Shown here: one piece after another, positions 8,339 through 16,409 of the stretch
Numbering within the stretch: position 1 is the first letter of the stretch
How the letters are laid out: each line of letters begins with the position of its first letter
NCBI GenBank assembly: GCA_012959435.1
Contig: DUDF01000032.1
Location: 1 to 35,601, forward strand
Reading direction: 5' to 3'
Length of the DNA: 35,601 bases
DNA from: Candidatus Poseidoniales archaeon
GTDB lineage: Archaea; Thermoplasmatota; Poseidoniia; Poseidoniales; Thalassarchaeaceae
Made by a program: the position numbers and the translations under genes
The notes under the pieces: generated by a model
The model's database searches: none
What the model was told of the DNA's origin: nothing
Seen by the model: the letters and a program-made list of their open reading frames with translations, nothing else

Positions 8339-10111
8339 ATGAGAGTAGCAGTTCTTCTTGATGACAGATGTCAACCAAAGAAATGCGACGACCAATGTCA
8401 TGCCTTTTGCCCACCAGTTCGCAACGGCCAGGAATGTATTATTTTCCATGAGAAAACAAAGAAGCCTATTATTTCAGAACAACTTTGCATCGGCTGTGGA
8501 ATCTGTGTAAACAAATGTCCATTTGACGCATTAGTAATTCACAATTTACCTGAAGAATTGAAGTCTGATATGATTCATCGTTACGGCAGAAACGGGTTCC
8601 GGCTTTTCCGGTTACCTGCACCACGTGAAGAACAAGTGGTGGGTATACTTGGGCAAAACGGAATGGGTAAATCAACTGCGATTAACATTCTCTCAGGCGC
8701 TCTAACTCCTAACATGGGTGACTGGCATATTGAAGCGGCAGAATGGGATGAGATTCTCAAGAGTTTACCAAAGGGGGAGTTACGAGATTACCTTGAACTC
8801 GTGGCTGGAACAGGGGTTAGGGTGGCTCTTAAACCACAATATGTTGACCATATCCCTAAGGCATTCAAGGGTAAAGTCGGCGAATTACTGACTACTGTTG
8901 ATGAGCGGGATGCATTGGATGAAGTCACTGCCGACCTAGGAATTGACCATTTGCTGGAGAGGAATCTACCACAACTTTCCGGCGGGGAATTGCAAAGAGT
9001 TGCAATCGCCGCTACATTGTTGAAAGATGCTGATGTGTATTTCTTTGACGAGCCGTCTTCTTATCTTGACATATTTGAGAGAATGAGAATTGTCAAAATT
9101 TTGCAGAATCTTTCCAAGGGAAAGCGAGTCATCGTGATTGAACACGATTTGGCTATTCTCGATGTTCTGTGTGACCTTGTTCACATTGTTTACGGAACTA
9201 GAGCGGCATTTGGAATCTTCACCCCAGCCCGTTCAACGCGCAAAGCAATCAATGCATATCTTGATGGATTTTTAGTTGAGGAAAATATACGGATTCGCGA
9301 TAAGCCAATTTCTTTCGTCAGAGGTGCGGTTCGTAAAGAAGCAGTTGGTTTACCCATTTTAGAATGGGGCGACCTAGAGAAAACACTCGGTGATTTCAAA
9401 CTCACAACAGGTAAAGGCACAATCCACGAAACAGAAGTCGTTGGAGTAGTTGGGCCTAATGCCACCGGTAAAACCACTCTAGCCAAGATATTTGCAGGGG
9501 AATTAGAGATGGATGCTGGATGGTGTACTATGGAAGCAAAAGTTTCCTATAAGCCACAGCACATTACGGCAGAATTCCCTGGGACTGTACGCGAATGGAT
9601 GGATGCTGAAATCGGAAATTCTTGGCATGTAGGTGAATTCCAGACTAGAGTTGTCAGACCTTTAGAAGTTGACAAGTTGTTAGAACTCGATGCATCTCGC
9701 CTCTCTGGTGGTGAATTACAAGCAGTCTCAATTGTAATCTGTCTTGGCCGAGATGCTGACATATATTTGTTAGATGAACCAAGCGCTCATTTGGATGCTA
9801 ATGCCAGAATGGAAGCCGCAAAGGCCATCAGAAGAACCATGGAATCTAATGAAAAATCAGCAATGGTGATTGACCACGACATCTATTTCATTGACATTGT
9901 AAGTGACTCTTTACTTGTTTTTGAAGGTGAAGGGGGAACCGCAGGTTCTGCGATTGGCCCACTATCACTTCGTAAGGGGATGAATCGGTTTTTGAAAGGG
10001 GTTGGAGTCACTTTCCGCAGAGATCATGATTCAAAGCGGCCACGCATCAATAAAGAATCCAGCCAAAAAGACCGTGAGCAGAAAGCGAACGATGATTACT
10101 ACTACAGTTGA
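8339..10111 (+). CDS. abce1: Ribosome recycling ATPase ABCE1/Rli1
   Basis: ABCE1 splits ribosomes after termination together with aRF1/Pelota. The N-terminal domain has two [4Fe-4S] sites: cysteines 11, 16, 20, 24 and then CIGCGICVNKCP (50, 53, 56, 60). NBD1 has Walker A GQNGMGKST (105-113), signature LSGGELQ (213-219) and Walker B YFFDEPS. NBD2 has Walker A GPNATGKTT (372-380), signature LSGGELQ (455-461) and LLDEPSAHLD. The length (590) and the twin LSGGELQ are as in other archaea. Start ATG 8339 follows GGGGTGA. The 25-residue C-terminal tail is highly charged and ends in DDYYYS. Eight bases downstream the first Fe-S nuclease begins, so the three genes likely share a transcript. Confidence 0.97.
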   Translation: MRVAVLLDDRCQPKKCDDQCHAFCPPVRNGQECIIFHEKTKKPIISEQLCIGCGICVNKCPFDALVIHNLPEELKSDMIHRYGRNGFRLFRLPAPREEQVVGILGQNGMGKSTAINILSGALTPNMGDWHIEAAEWDEILKSLPKGELRDYLELVAGTGVRVALKPQYVDHIPKAFKGKVGELLTTVDERDALDEVTADLGIDHLLERNLPQLSGGELQRVAIAATLLKDADVYFFDEPSSYLDIFERMRIVKILQNLSKGKRVIVIEHDLAILDVLCDLVHIVYGTRAAFGIFTPARSTRKAINAYLDGFLVEENIRIRDKPISFVRGAVRKEAVGLPILEWGDLEKTLGDFKLTTGKGTIHETEVVGVVGPNATGKTTLAKIFAGELEMDAGWCTMEAKVSYKPQHITAEFPGTVREWMDAEIGNSWHVGEFQTRVVRPLEVDKLLELDASRLSGGELQAVSIVICLGRDADIYLLDEPSAHLDANARMEAAKAIRRTMESNEKSAMVIDHDIYFIDIVSDSLLVFEGEGGTAGSAIGPLSLRKGMNRFLKGVGVTFRRDHDSKRPRINKESSQKDREQKANDDYYYS

Positions 10112-10119
10112 GGGATTTA

Positions 10120-12015
10120 ATGCCAGTTGTTCTTCCACCAAGTGCCGGATATCTCGGCAAGAGTCGTCGCCGAATTTCAGCTAGTGGTTTGGTCACATGG
10201 GAGCGTTGTCCTCGTCAATGGCATTACCGCAGAAGAATTGGTCTCAATGATGCCACCAATCCTGAGATGGTTATCGGGTTAGTTGTGGAAGATGCTCTTT
10301 GTGGGCTTTTCATACAACGTTTTTCCGAAAATGGGGCACCTATGCCTGGCTTGGCAGAATGGGTGAACTTTAGTCGCCAAGAAAACGGCTTGGGGAAAAT
10401 TAGCCCTGATGGTGAAATCATTATCTCAGACCTAGAATCAATTTCAAAGTGGATGGATTTAGTTGTCCCTTCACTAGTTGATGAAGTCCAGAGACTCTTA
10501 CAAGCGCGTTGGGATGCAACTCAATGGAAAGCCGCAGGCCGAGATATCAAAGAAGTAAAAGATGAACGTATTGAGAATCTGCTACGCGGTGGAATCAAAT
10601 TACAACTGGAGGAAGTTGAAAACTGCTTCCAAGCCGGCGGCGGACCACATCTCAATTCCTACCGAGAATCCGGTGACCCATTCACAGTGCCAGCACCTTG
10701 CTGGGATGAAGCGCCAGTCAATCCGGGTGAAGATGCTAATCGAACCGCAGCAGATGGATTTGAAACATCAGGTGATGTCACAATATGGGAAGCTTGGGAA
10801 ATTGCTAGACCATGGGTCAAAGACCCAAGAATAGCCGCACCTCAGAGGCTCTTCCACCCCGATGGTTGGGCAGCTGGAGAGATGGATTTGGTACACAGAT
10901 GGGATGGTGCTGTGAGAATCTGTGACATTAAGGCAAGCGCTGGAACCAGTGGATATTCTGCTGGTTTAGCCAATCAACTTCGGTTTTACCAATGGCTATG
11001 GGGTATTACTCGTACCCACTCAGGAAGACCGAAAAAAGGCGAAAGTAGTGGTGAACTTTCTGGCCTAGAAGGATGGTATTTGAATGGCCCACACCGAAAA
11101 ATCATTGACTTGCTTGACGAAAAAACTCTCGAGTCAGAAACCTCTCGCTGGAAAAATATCCACGAACAAATGACTCTCTCTGGACTGCACCCAACTCACC
11201 TCGCACCTGCCGACCCCGCTCCTTGGTTAACCCACGCGCCGGGCGGGAAGGCACTACCAGTTGAAGATGAACAGATGGCTAAGTCTTTGACTTGTGAACG
11301 TTGTACTGCAGCAGCATTTTGTGACACCTCACCAGCAAAAGTGCAAGCGAAAGCACTTGCAGCCCTAACTCCACCTGAACTTGGAAGTCCGGAAAACTTG
11401 GTTGCGTCTTTGATTCCAAAAGCACCTTGCACAATGATTTCTGATATACCACAACGGCTCAATGTTAAGGGAGAAGTGAAAGGACAATGGGGCCCTCTCT
11501 CAAACCACTATGGCGAAGAAGTTCGCGGAGCAACAATTGTGGTAGGCAGTACGAATGTAACTATCGAAGAGATGGGGGCGGAATCATTCGGTGAAATCCC
11601 ATCAGGTACTGAATTAGCATTGCTTGATGTTGCCCCAGGTGTATGGCGGAGAATGACAAGATTGTATCTTGATGAGCACAGTTCAATCAAGCCAGCCAGT
11701 GAATTAGAAGATATTGAATTCACTAGACTTGGACTAATTCCAACTAAGGCTAACCTATCTGGACAGGTTGTTAGCAGGGGTGGACATAGTGGCGTAAACG
11801 TCAGAGGTAAGCCTTGGTCAATGTCAACTTGCCATATTTGGGATGGGGAATCTGTTGTTGAGGTAGTAGCCTTTGGTTCAGCAATAACCAGAACTTTTCA
11901 AGAATTGAAAGTTGGCGATATTGTTCGCATTCTAGCCGCTGAATTAGGATGGCGAGATGGAGTACCTCAAGTAAGAATAGATCAACGTAATACTAGACTT
12001 GAAGTCAAACATTAA
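10120..12015 (+). CDS. Fe-S PD-(D/E)XK nuclease (Cas4/AddB-like) with C-terminal OB-like domains, copy 1
   Basis: No named family recognised for the full 631 residues. The N-terminal ~410 residues form a RecB-type nuclease: GLVTWERCPRQWHYRR with Cys30; a GLVVEDAL helix; Asp256 (GEMDLV); Asp269-Ile-Lys271 (the D-x-K core); Gln286-x3-Tyr290 (QxxxY motif); and Cys392-x2-Cys395-x5-Cys401. One N-terminal Cys plus a C-x2-C-x5-C cluster is the [4Fe-4S] arrangement of Cas4, AddB and Dna2. The last ~220 residues are beta-rich and contain two putative OB folds (VKGEVKGQWG...; LSGQVVSRGG...VGDIVRILAAEL). Expected role: ssDNA exonuclease/processing in repair (inference). Start ATG 10120 follows GAGGGA; an in-frame TTG at 10108 overlaps the ABCE1 stop. 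A paralog follows after 42 bases. Confidence 0.8.
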   Translation: MPVVLPPSAGYLGKSRRRISASGLVTWERCPRQWHYRRRIGLNDATNPEMVIGLVVEDALCGLFIQRFSENGAPMPGLAEWVNFSRQENGLGKISPDGEIIISDLESISKWMDLVVPSLVDEVQRLLQARWDATQWKAAGRDIKEVKDERIENLLRGGIKLQLEEVENCFQAGGGPHLNSYRESGDPFTVPAPCWDEAPVNPGEDANRTAADGFETSGDVTIWEAWEIARPWVKDPRIAAPQRLFHPDGWAAGEMDLVHRWDGAVRICDIKASAGTSGYSAGLANQLRFYQWLWGITRTHSGRPKKGESSGELSGLEGWYLNGPHRKIIDLLDEKTLESETSRWKNIHEQMTLSGLHPTHLAPADPAPWLTHAPGGKALPVEDEQMAKSLTCERCTAAAFCDTSPAKVQAKALAALTPPELGSPENLVASLIPKAPCTMISDIPQRLNVKGEVKGQWGPLSNHYGEEVRGATIVVGSTNVTIEEMGAESFGEIPSGTELALLDVAPGVWRRMTRLYLDEHSSIKPASELEDIEFTRLGLIPTKANLSGQVVSRGGHSGVNVRGKPWSMSTCHIWDGESVVEVVAFGSAITRTFQELKVGDIVRILAAELGWRDGVPQVRIDQRNTRLEVKH

Positions 12016-12057
12016 TTATCCAGCGAACTCTTGAAGAACCTTGGCCACTAAGAGGTA

Positions 12058-13956
12058 ATGATGCCAGTCTTGGACCCACCAAGTGAAGACCCTGTTGGGC
12101 CTTACGCAAGGCTTTCCCACACTCAAGCCGACATGCATCGTCGTTGTCCGAAAATGTGGTATAATCGCTATATTCTCGGATTATTAGGGGGCTCCCCACC
12201 AATTTTTGCAATGGGCCACGCTGTTGAAGGTGCATTGAACAGAGTGATGCGGGATTCTCCCGTTTTGGTCACCCATGACGCATCATCAGAAACTTTTGAT
12301 TCGCCTCTTGAAGAGGTCGATATTTCAGGCTCTGGCAACGTAGTTATCCGGCCGTCAACTCAATCTGATGCAAGTTGGCCGGGACTGAATATTCCAACCC
12401 TTGATGTCTCTGAATGGCCACTAGAACGCCTACAGATTACAACTTGGGCCAAAGCAAGAGCTCGAATTCACTTTGAAAGAGAATGGGCGCAAGCCAAGGA
12501 AGAATGGTTAGGTGATCCTAACCGAGTCGGTGATTGGGTTGTTTTTGAGGAAACAAGAAAGGAAGAAGCATGTCAAATGGTGTTTGCTGGAATTGAATTT
12601 CATCTCGATGAAGTCGAAAATTGTATGAAAGCAAATGGTGGCCCAACCTTCCAAGATTGGCGAGCAGGGAAAAATCGCCCAAAATGGCCAGCACCGGATG
12701 GCTATCCATACACTCATTCAATCCCACATCCGTGTGCAGAATCAGTAGGTGAAATTACTATTGTTGAAGCATGGGAAGTAGCAAGACCCTGGTTTTGTGA
12801 CCCCGATGCAGGACTATTTGCTCTAGCGGCAATCCATCCCGATGGATGGTTACAGGGCGAGTATGATTTAGTCTATAGATGGACCGGCTCGCCTCGTATT
12901 CATGATATTAAAGCAAGTGTTGGTACATCTGATTTTTCCTTTGGATATCCAGAACAATTAGCAACATATGCGTACCTTTGGTGGAGTACACACAACAGGA
13001 AAGAGTTAGTTACAGAATTAGAAATATGGTATCTTGGGGTACCAGTTAGAAAAAAGATTCACCTACCCAATGAAAAGTCCTTGCTAAGGCTTGAAAACCG
13101 CCTCAAACCACTTCACAAGAAACTCAAGATGTCTGAGCAGAACCCCGAAAATGAGTATCCCGGAGTGCCATCACCAGTCAGGACTTTTGCACCTGGTGGC
13201 GTCCTAATGGACTCACCGCCATTGACAGGGATGGCAAGATGTGATTCATGTGAGTATCAACTTGTTTGTAGTGATTCACCCCATAAAGAAGAATTATCAA
13301 AAGGCGGGCCAACTAAATTTTCCCCAACATCAGAATCACAGGTAAATTGCATACCTATTGGAGAGATCGACCCATTTGTGACGGTCAGAGGGACCGTTCG
13401 TGAACCAAATATGGTCAAACAATGGCCAAAGTTTGAGAAAGAATATCTTGAGTTCTTTCTCGATATAGGGCCGAGTGAATGGTTGGCAGTTGTCATCAGG
13501 CAAGATAGCCCCAATATTCCATTTGGATTTGAACATGGTGCAACTGTTCGGATTAGTAATGGCATTATTGCTTCTGGCTGGAAAAAAACTTTGGGCGGCC
13601 ACAAGAGACTTGATGTTTCAACGAGTGGGACCATTGAATTAGCCCCAAAATCGTCTGAAGTTGATGTACCATTTGCTAAATTAATTCCAAAAGAGTACAA
13701 CATTCATGCACGCCTGTACAATTTTAATCACCAAGAAGGAAAGTGGGCTGTTAAACTGATAGATGATACAGGCTCAGCATCATTTCAAGTCTGGGGTGGC
13801 GAAGAAAAATCACGTGCAGTTCTTGAAGGCTATAACCCCGAAAGGGGTGACGAAGTAGTGCTAGTTGGGGCGCAGGCAAAAGACCAGTATGGACAAATTG
13901 TACTGCAAGCAAGAGTGACCAAAATGTTTGCAACAAGACTCCGACCAAAACCATAG
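12058..13956 (+). CDS. Fe-S PD-(D/E)XK nuclease (Cas4/AddB-like) with C-terminal OB-like domains, copy 2
   Basis: Paralog of the preceding gene with the same order of motifs: Cys30 in MHRRCPKMWYNRY, GHAVEGALNRV helix, Asp270 (GEYDLV), Asp283-Ile-Lys285, Gln300-x3-Tyr304, and Cys395-x2-Cys398-x5-Cys404. All catalytic and Fe-S residues are intact in both copies, so neither is an obvious dead subunit. The C-terminal region holds two putative OB folds (VTVRGTVREPN... and YNIHARLYNFNHQEGKWAVKLIDDTGSASFQVWG...GDEVVLVGAQAKDQYGQIVLQA), the latter strongly RPA-like. Length 632 is almost identical to copy 1, but sequence identity looks low, suggesting an old duplication and a heteromeric complex (inference). 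GAGGT lies just upstream; the start may be ATG 12058 or ATG 12061. Confidence 0.8.
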   Translation: MMPVLDPPSEDPVGPYARLSHTQADMHRRCPKMWYNRYILGLLGGSPPIFAMGHAVEGALNRVMRDSPVLVTHDASSETFDSPLEEVDISGSGNVVIRPSTQSDASWPGLNIPTLDVSEWPLERLQITTWAKARARIHFEREWAQAKEEWLGDPNRVGDWVVFEETRKEEACQMVFAGIEFHLDEVENCMKANGGPTFQDWRAGKNRPKWPAPDGYPYTHSIPHPCAESVGEITIVEAWEVARPWFCDPDAGLFALAAIHPDGWLQGEYDLVYRWTGSPRIHDIKASVGTSDFSFGYPEQLATYAYLWWSTHNRKELVTELEIWYLGVPVRKKIHLPNEKSLLRLENRLKPLHKKLKMSEQNPENEYPGVPSPVRTFAPGGVLMDSPPLTGMARCDSCEYQLVCSDSPHKEELSKGGPTKFSPTSESQVNCIPIGEIDPFVTVRGTVREPNMVKQWPKFEKEYLEFFLDIGPSEWLAVVIRQDSPNIPFGFEHGATVRISNGIIASGWKKTLGGHKRLDVSTSGTIELAPKSSEVDVPFAKLIPKEYNIHARLYNFNHQEGKWAVKLIDDTGSASFQVWGGEEKSRAVLEGYNPERGDEVVLVGAQAKDQYGQIVLQARVTKMFATRLRPKP

Positions 13957-13977
13957 TTCTCACACATGGCTAATGAT

Positions 13978-14063
13978 TGGCGCCGAGAGAGAGATTTGAA
14001 CTCTCGCGTCACGAGGACAGTGGATTTCGAATCCACCGCGATACCGGGCTATGCGATCTCGGC
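13978..14063 (-). tRNA. tRNA-Ser(CGA), CCA encoded
   Basis: On the minus strand the acceptor stem GCCGAGA (14063-14057) pairs with TCTCGGC (13988-13982), the discriminator is G13981 and CCA is encoded at 13980-13978. The anticodon arm is GTGGA / TTCGAAA / TCCAC, giving anticodon CGA. A long class II variable arm (GTC-CTCGT-GAC) and T arm GAGAG/TTCAAAT/CTCTC confirm serine. No intron. A TATA-like CGCTTATTTC lies about 28-37 bases upstream. It lies antisense to and 21 bases beyond the nuclease operon end. Confidence 0.95.
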
Positions 14064-14090
14064 TTGGTAAACCTCCCGAACAATCTGACT

Positions 14091-14100
14091 GAAATAAGCG
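14091..14100 (-). promoter_or_regulatory. Probable TATA box of tRNA-Ser
   Basis: CGCTTATTTC on the minus strand is centred about 32 bases upstream of the mature tRNA 5' end, matching the distance of archaeal BRE/TATA elements. The region is shared with the divergent ubiquitin-like gene. Confidence 0.45.
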
Positions 14101-14139
14101 TGGTGATGAGTTCAAGAGGAGGTGGCGATTCGCCAAACC

Positions 14140-14340
14140 ATGCGCGTGTCAATAACTCACGATGACAAGGCACAGTCAATTGAGTGTGATGAAGGCATGA
14201 CTATTCGAGAAGTGCTAGCAAAACTGGAAATCCACCCAAGCACTGTCTTAGCAGTACATGATGGGACAATTGTCCCGCATGATAGCCAACTCAACAGTGA
14301 TGTGTCCCTTGAACTCATCACAGTTTCTTCAGGTGGTTAA
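14140..14340 (+). CDS. Ubiquitin-like ThiS/MoaD/SAMP family small protein with C-terminal GG
   Basis: A 66-residue beta-grasp protein that starts MRVSITHD and ends LELITVSSGG. The terminal Gly-Gly is the site activated as acyl-adenylate/thiocarboxylate by E1-like enzymes in ThiS, MoaD, Urm1 and archaeal SAMP proteins. It therefore is either a sulfur carrier (tRNA thiolation, molybdopterin, thiamine) or a protein modifier; sequence alone does not decide. No E1-like or MoaE gene is in the window. The ATG at 14140 gives the usual length. GAGGAGG (14116-14122) is unusually far (17 bases) but a GGCG-ATT-CGCC hairpin lies between; alternatively translation begins at GTG 14122, too close to that site. 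Confidence 0.85.
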   Translation: MRVSITHDDKAQSIECDEGMTIREVLAKLEIHPSTVLAVHDGTIVPHDSQLNSDVSLELITVSSGG

Positions 14341-14367
14341 TCCCTGATTATGCTCACATAAAACGAA

Positions 14368-15138
14368 TTAGGCGTAGAATAATCCTGCATCTTGGTCTGA
14401 ATTTTCAAAGTCAAGCGGCATTTCAGCAACTTCGTCAAGGTCGAAAAATGCCTTCAACTTCTCAGCAGTTGCTTTGGTGTTATCGAGTTCAAGGCCAATA
14501 TCTAGTTTGAATGAATCCTTCAGAAAAGCGACCAATCGGTCGGCTGCTACAGAATCAACACTAGTGCCAACCGTTTCAGCGATGACACATGCTGCTGGCT
14601 GGTTGAAAGTTGGGGCCAAAGAGGATACCATTCCAGTCATCCCAATAATTCCAGCAGCAGGATGCTCTTTGGAGACTTCAACACCCATTTCTGTGATGGC
14701 ATTGACATCTTCTTCACTAGCACAGACAACATGAACTGCTTCATTCCCAGGCTCTGCGGATAGCCCGGCTAAAATCAACAAACGACCTATTTTCGCCTCC
14801 TTACAACATTCTAACAATGAAGACGCGACTTCATACTGCCCAGCCGGTGTCAACGGTTGAAAATTACTTGAAAGGGTCAAAATATTACTTCCATCCGGCA
14901 AAATTACAGAATGGATATCAAGAGAAGGTGGCGTCAATATCCCATCCTCGTTCAGAGTCGCATGTGGTGGCAAGTCAGGGTGAAGTATTCGGGCAACTAA
15001 AGTACTCTCATGTGTATTTACTAGGCTGTCCGTCACTAATTTACCGACATTCCCTACACCAGGAACTGCGTGTAGCATCAAATCAATTTCTGGGAGTTTT
15101 TTTGCCCCACCGTACCACACGATTCGAGCCCGGCTCAC
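14368..15138 (-). CDS. PAC2-family protein (proteasome assembly chaperone-like)
   Basis: A 256-residue PAC2 (COG1938/COG2047-like) protein. Seen: MLHAVPGVGNVGKLVTDSLV at the N-terminus, ILTLSSNFQPLTPAGQYEVASSLLECC, LLILAGLS in the core, and GIIGMTGMVSSLAPTFNQPAACVIAETVG, the GxxGxLL-type loop typical of the family. Archaeal members (PbaA/B) assist 20S proteasome assembly; other PAC2 proteins have unknown roles. It is the last gene of the L44e-S27e-aIF2alpha-Nop10 operon. The GTG start (15138) overlaps the Nop10 stop by four bases (GTGA), with GAGGAG immediately upstream. The C-terminus is acidic. Confidence 0.88.
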   Translation of the reverse strand: MSRARIVWYGGAKKLPEIDLMLHAVPGVGNVGKLVTDSLVNTHESTLVARILHPDLPPHATLNEDGILTPPSLDIHSVILPDGSNILTLSSNFQPLTPAGQYEVASSLLECCKEAKIGRLLILAGLSAEPGNEAVHVVCASEEDVNAITEMGVEVSKEHPAAGIIGMTGMVSSLAPTFNQPAACVIAETVGTSVDSVAADRLVAFLKDSFKLDIGLELDNTKATAEKLKAFFDLDEVAEMPLDFENSDQDAGLFYA

Positions 15139-15344
15139 TCCTCTTCCCCCTTGGGGCTAGGTAGGTTTTCAACCCATTTAGGGTCTGTAACATTCTCATA
15201 CTCTCGCCTACGCTTTGCCTGTGGGTCTTGAGGTGAAAATTTGAGTGGACCTGCTGCCTGTGCAATACCGCCACACTTCTTGCAAGTAGTGCTAAGGCCA
15301 TAACTCCCACAATCTCGGCATTTCTGAATTCTTGAGCGTGTCAT
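15135..15344 (-). CDS. nop10: Nop10, H/ACA ribonucleoprotein subunit
   Basis: Nop10 bridges Cbf5 and L7Ae in the H/ACA RNP that pseudouridylates rRNA. The protein reads MTRSRIQKCRDCGSYGLSTTCKKCGG then GPLKFSPQDPQAKRRREY, with a complete zinc ribbon (two C-x2-C) and the conserved RFSPxDPyxkYRR segment. Archaeal Nop10 normally begins a few residues before the first Cys, so the ATG at 15344 is preferred; an ATG at 15359 would add five residues. At about 69 residues it has a ~20-residue tail (NVTDPKWVENLPSPKGEEE) longer than usual. Confidence 0.92.
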   Translation of the reverse strand: MTRSRIQKCRDCGSYGLSTTCKKCGGIAQAAGPLKFSPQDPQAKRRREYENVTDPKWVENLPSPKGEEE

Positions 15345-15408
15345 TCCAACATCTTCCATTCAATTGTAGTAGGCACGGTTCAAAGCGATTGCCCAACGAA
15401 CCTCTGTT

Positions 15409-16200
15409 TCAGACTCTCTCAGCGACTACAGTGCCGCCGGCACTTTTCACCAAAGGAATTGCTGATGATTCCGCCGCCTTCCAGGCATTTTCTGCTGATT
15501 TGTAATCTGGCGCCTTGATTTCAATCCGGTATCTAGGCGCCCCATCATAATGGCAAGTTACAGTTGTCTCTTCTTCAATATCTGTACCTGCTTCTTCAGC
15601 TGCGGAAAGTGCTTCTCGAATGACTTCAATACCATCCTCTGAGACAACTTGGATCTCAAAGAAACCACGTATGTTGACAAATGGTGGGATGATGTTCTCA
15701 ACTGCAAGTTCGATGAAAACCTTGCACCAGTCCCCTTTGAATCCTAAATCTTTGAGGGCCGCTTCGTCAATTGCACATTCCTCAAACGATGTGTATAGGT
15801 CACCAAATGATTCAACCAGTTCCTTTGACATTTCAGAAGTTTCTGACTCCGACCACTTTACACGGTCACCTACGATCCCCAAAAGTTGTGTTGCTCGGTT
15901 CTCGTTCTTCCACTTCTGCATCGCATCACGGCGACGTTCTTCGCTGACCGATTTGAGTGACAGTTCGACGGTTTTTCGGTCTTTTTTGACCTTGATAACC
16001 TTGGCAGCCATTCTCTGTCCTTTGCGAACAAAGCCACGAATGTTCTTGACCCATCCAGCAGCGATTTCACCAACGAAAATGAATCCCACTTTGTCGCCAT
16101 AATTGTCAAGAGTGGCATATGCACCATTCTTTTTGACTTCAGAAATTACGCAAACAACGATTTCGCCTTCCTCAGGCCATTCATCATTATCTGCTGACAT
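15409..16200 (-). CDS. eif2a: Translation initiation factor aIF2, alpha subunit
   Basis: aIF2alpha completes the aIF2 ternary complex that delivers Met-tRNAi to the small subunit. The N-terminal S1/OB domain is visible (EGEIVVCVISEVKKNGAYATLDNYGDKVGFIFVGEIAAGWVKNIRGFVRKGQ), then the central helical domain, then the C-terminal alpha-beta domain that binds the gamma subunit (GFFEIQVVSEDGIEVIREALSAAEE...CHYDGAPRYRIEIKAPDYKSAENAW). Length 263 is standard. The position of eukaryotic Ser51 is not a serine, as is usual in archaea. Part of the L44e-S27e-aIF2alpha-Nop10-PAC2 operon. Confidence 0.96.
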   Translation of the reverse strand: MSADNDEWPEEGEIVVCVISEVKKNGAYATLDNYGDKVGFIFVGEIAAGWVKNIRGFVRKGQRMAAKVIKVKKDRKTVELSLKSVSEERRRDAMQKWKNENRATQLLGIVGDRVKWSESETSEMSKELVESFGDLYTSFEECAIDEAALKDLGFKGDWCKVFIELAVENIIPPFVNIRGFFEIQVVSEDGIEVIREALSAAEEAGTDIEEETTVTCHYDGAPRYRIEIKAPDYKSAENAWKAAESSAIPLVKSAGGTVVAERV

Positions 16201-16220
16201 TTGTTATTCACACCCAGAGA

Positions 16221-16409
16221 TTACTCAAGAACTTCAACCACTGCAGCGCTGACAAGTTTTGCCTTGCCGCCTGCTGGCTGAGTTAGAGTAGCCCCACAGA
16301 TGTTACATGAAATCTTTGTGCAAGCGCGGTCAAAGATAACTTGTTCATTTCCGCAATCACGGCAAGATACACGTACGAATTTTCCTGTCACTGTATTCAC
16401 CTCAATCAT
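16221..16409 (-). CDS. rps27e: Ribosomal protein S27e (eS27)
   Basis: A 62-residue small-subunit zinc-ribbon protein: FVRVSCRDCGNEQVIFDRACTKISCNICGATL contains both C-x2-C pairs and the conserved CGNEQVIF segment. The zinc site is intact, in contrast to the neighbouring L44e. The ATG at 16409 overlaps the L44e stop region by eight bases, suggesting coupling; a GAGGTGA inside the first codons could also serve a GTG start a few residues downstream (VTGKFV). Confidence 0.94.
   Translation of the reverse strand: MIEVNTVTGKFVRVSCRDCGNEQVIFDRACTKISCNICGATLTQPAGGKAKLVSAAVVEVLE

Noticed and set aside
10120-13956. Cas4-like proteins as part of a CRISPR-Cas locus
   Set aside because: No direct-repeat array, cas1, cas2 or effector genes in the window; the OB-like extensions also differ from Cas4.
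13978-13980. Genomically encoded CCA on tRNA-Ser
   Set aside because: Occurs variably in archaeal tRNA genes; noted in the feature but not unusual.
15409-16200. Missing Ser51 phosphorylation site in aIF2alpha
   Set aside because: Archaeal homologs commonly lack it; not informative.
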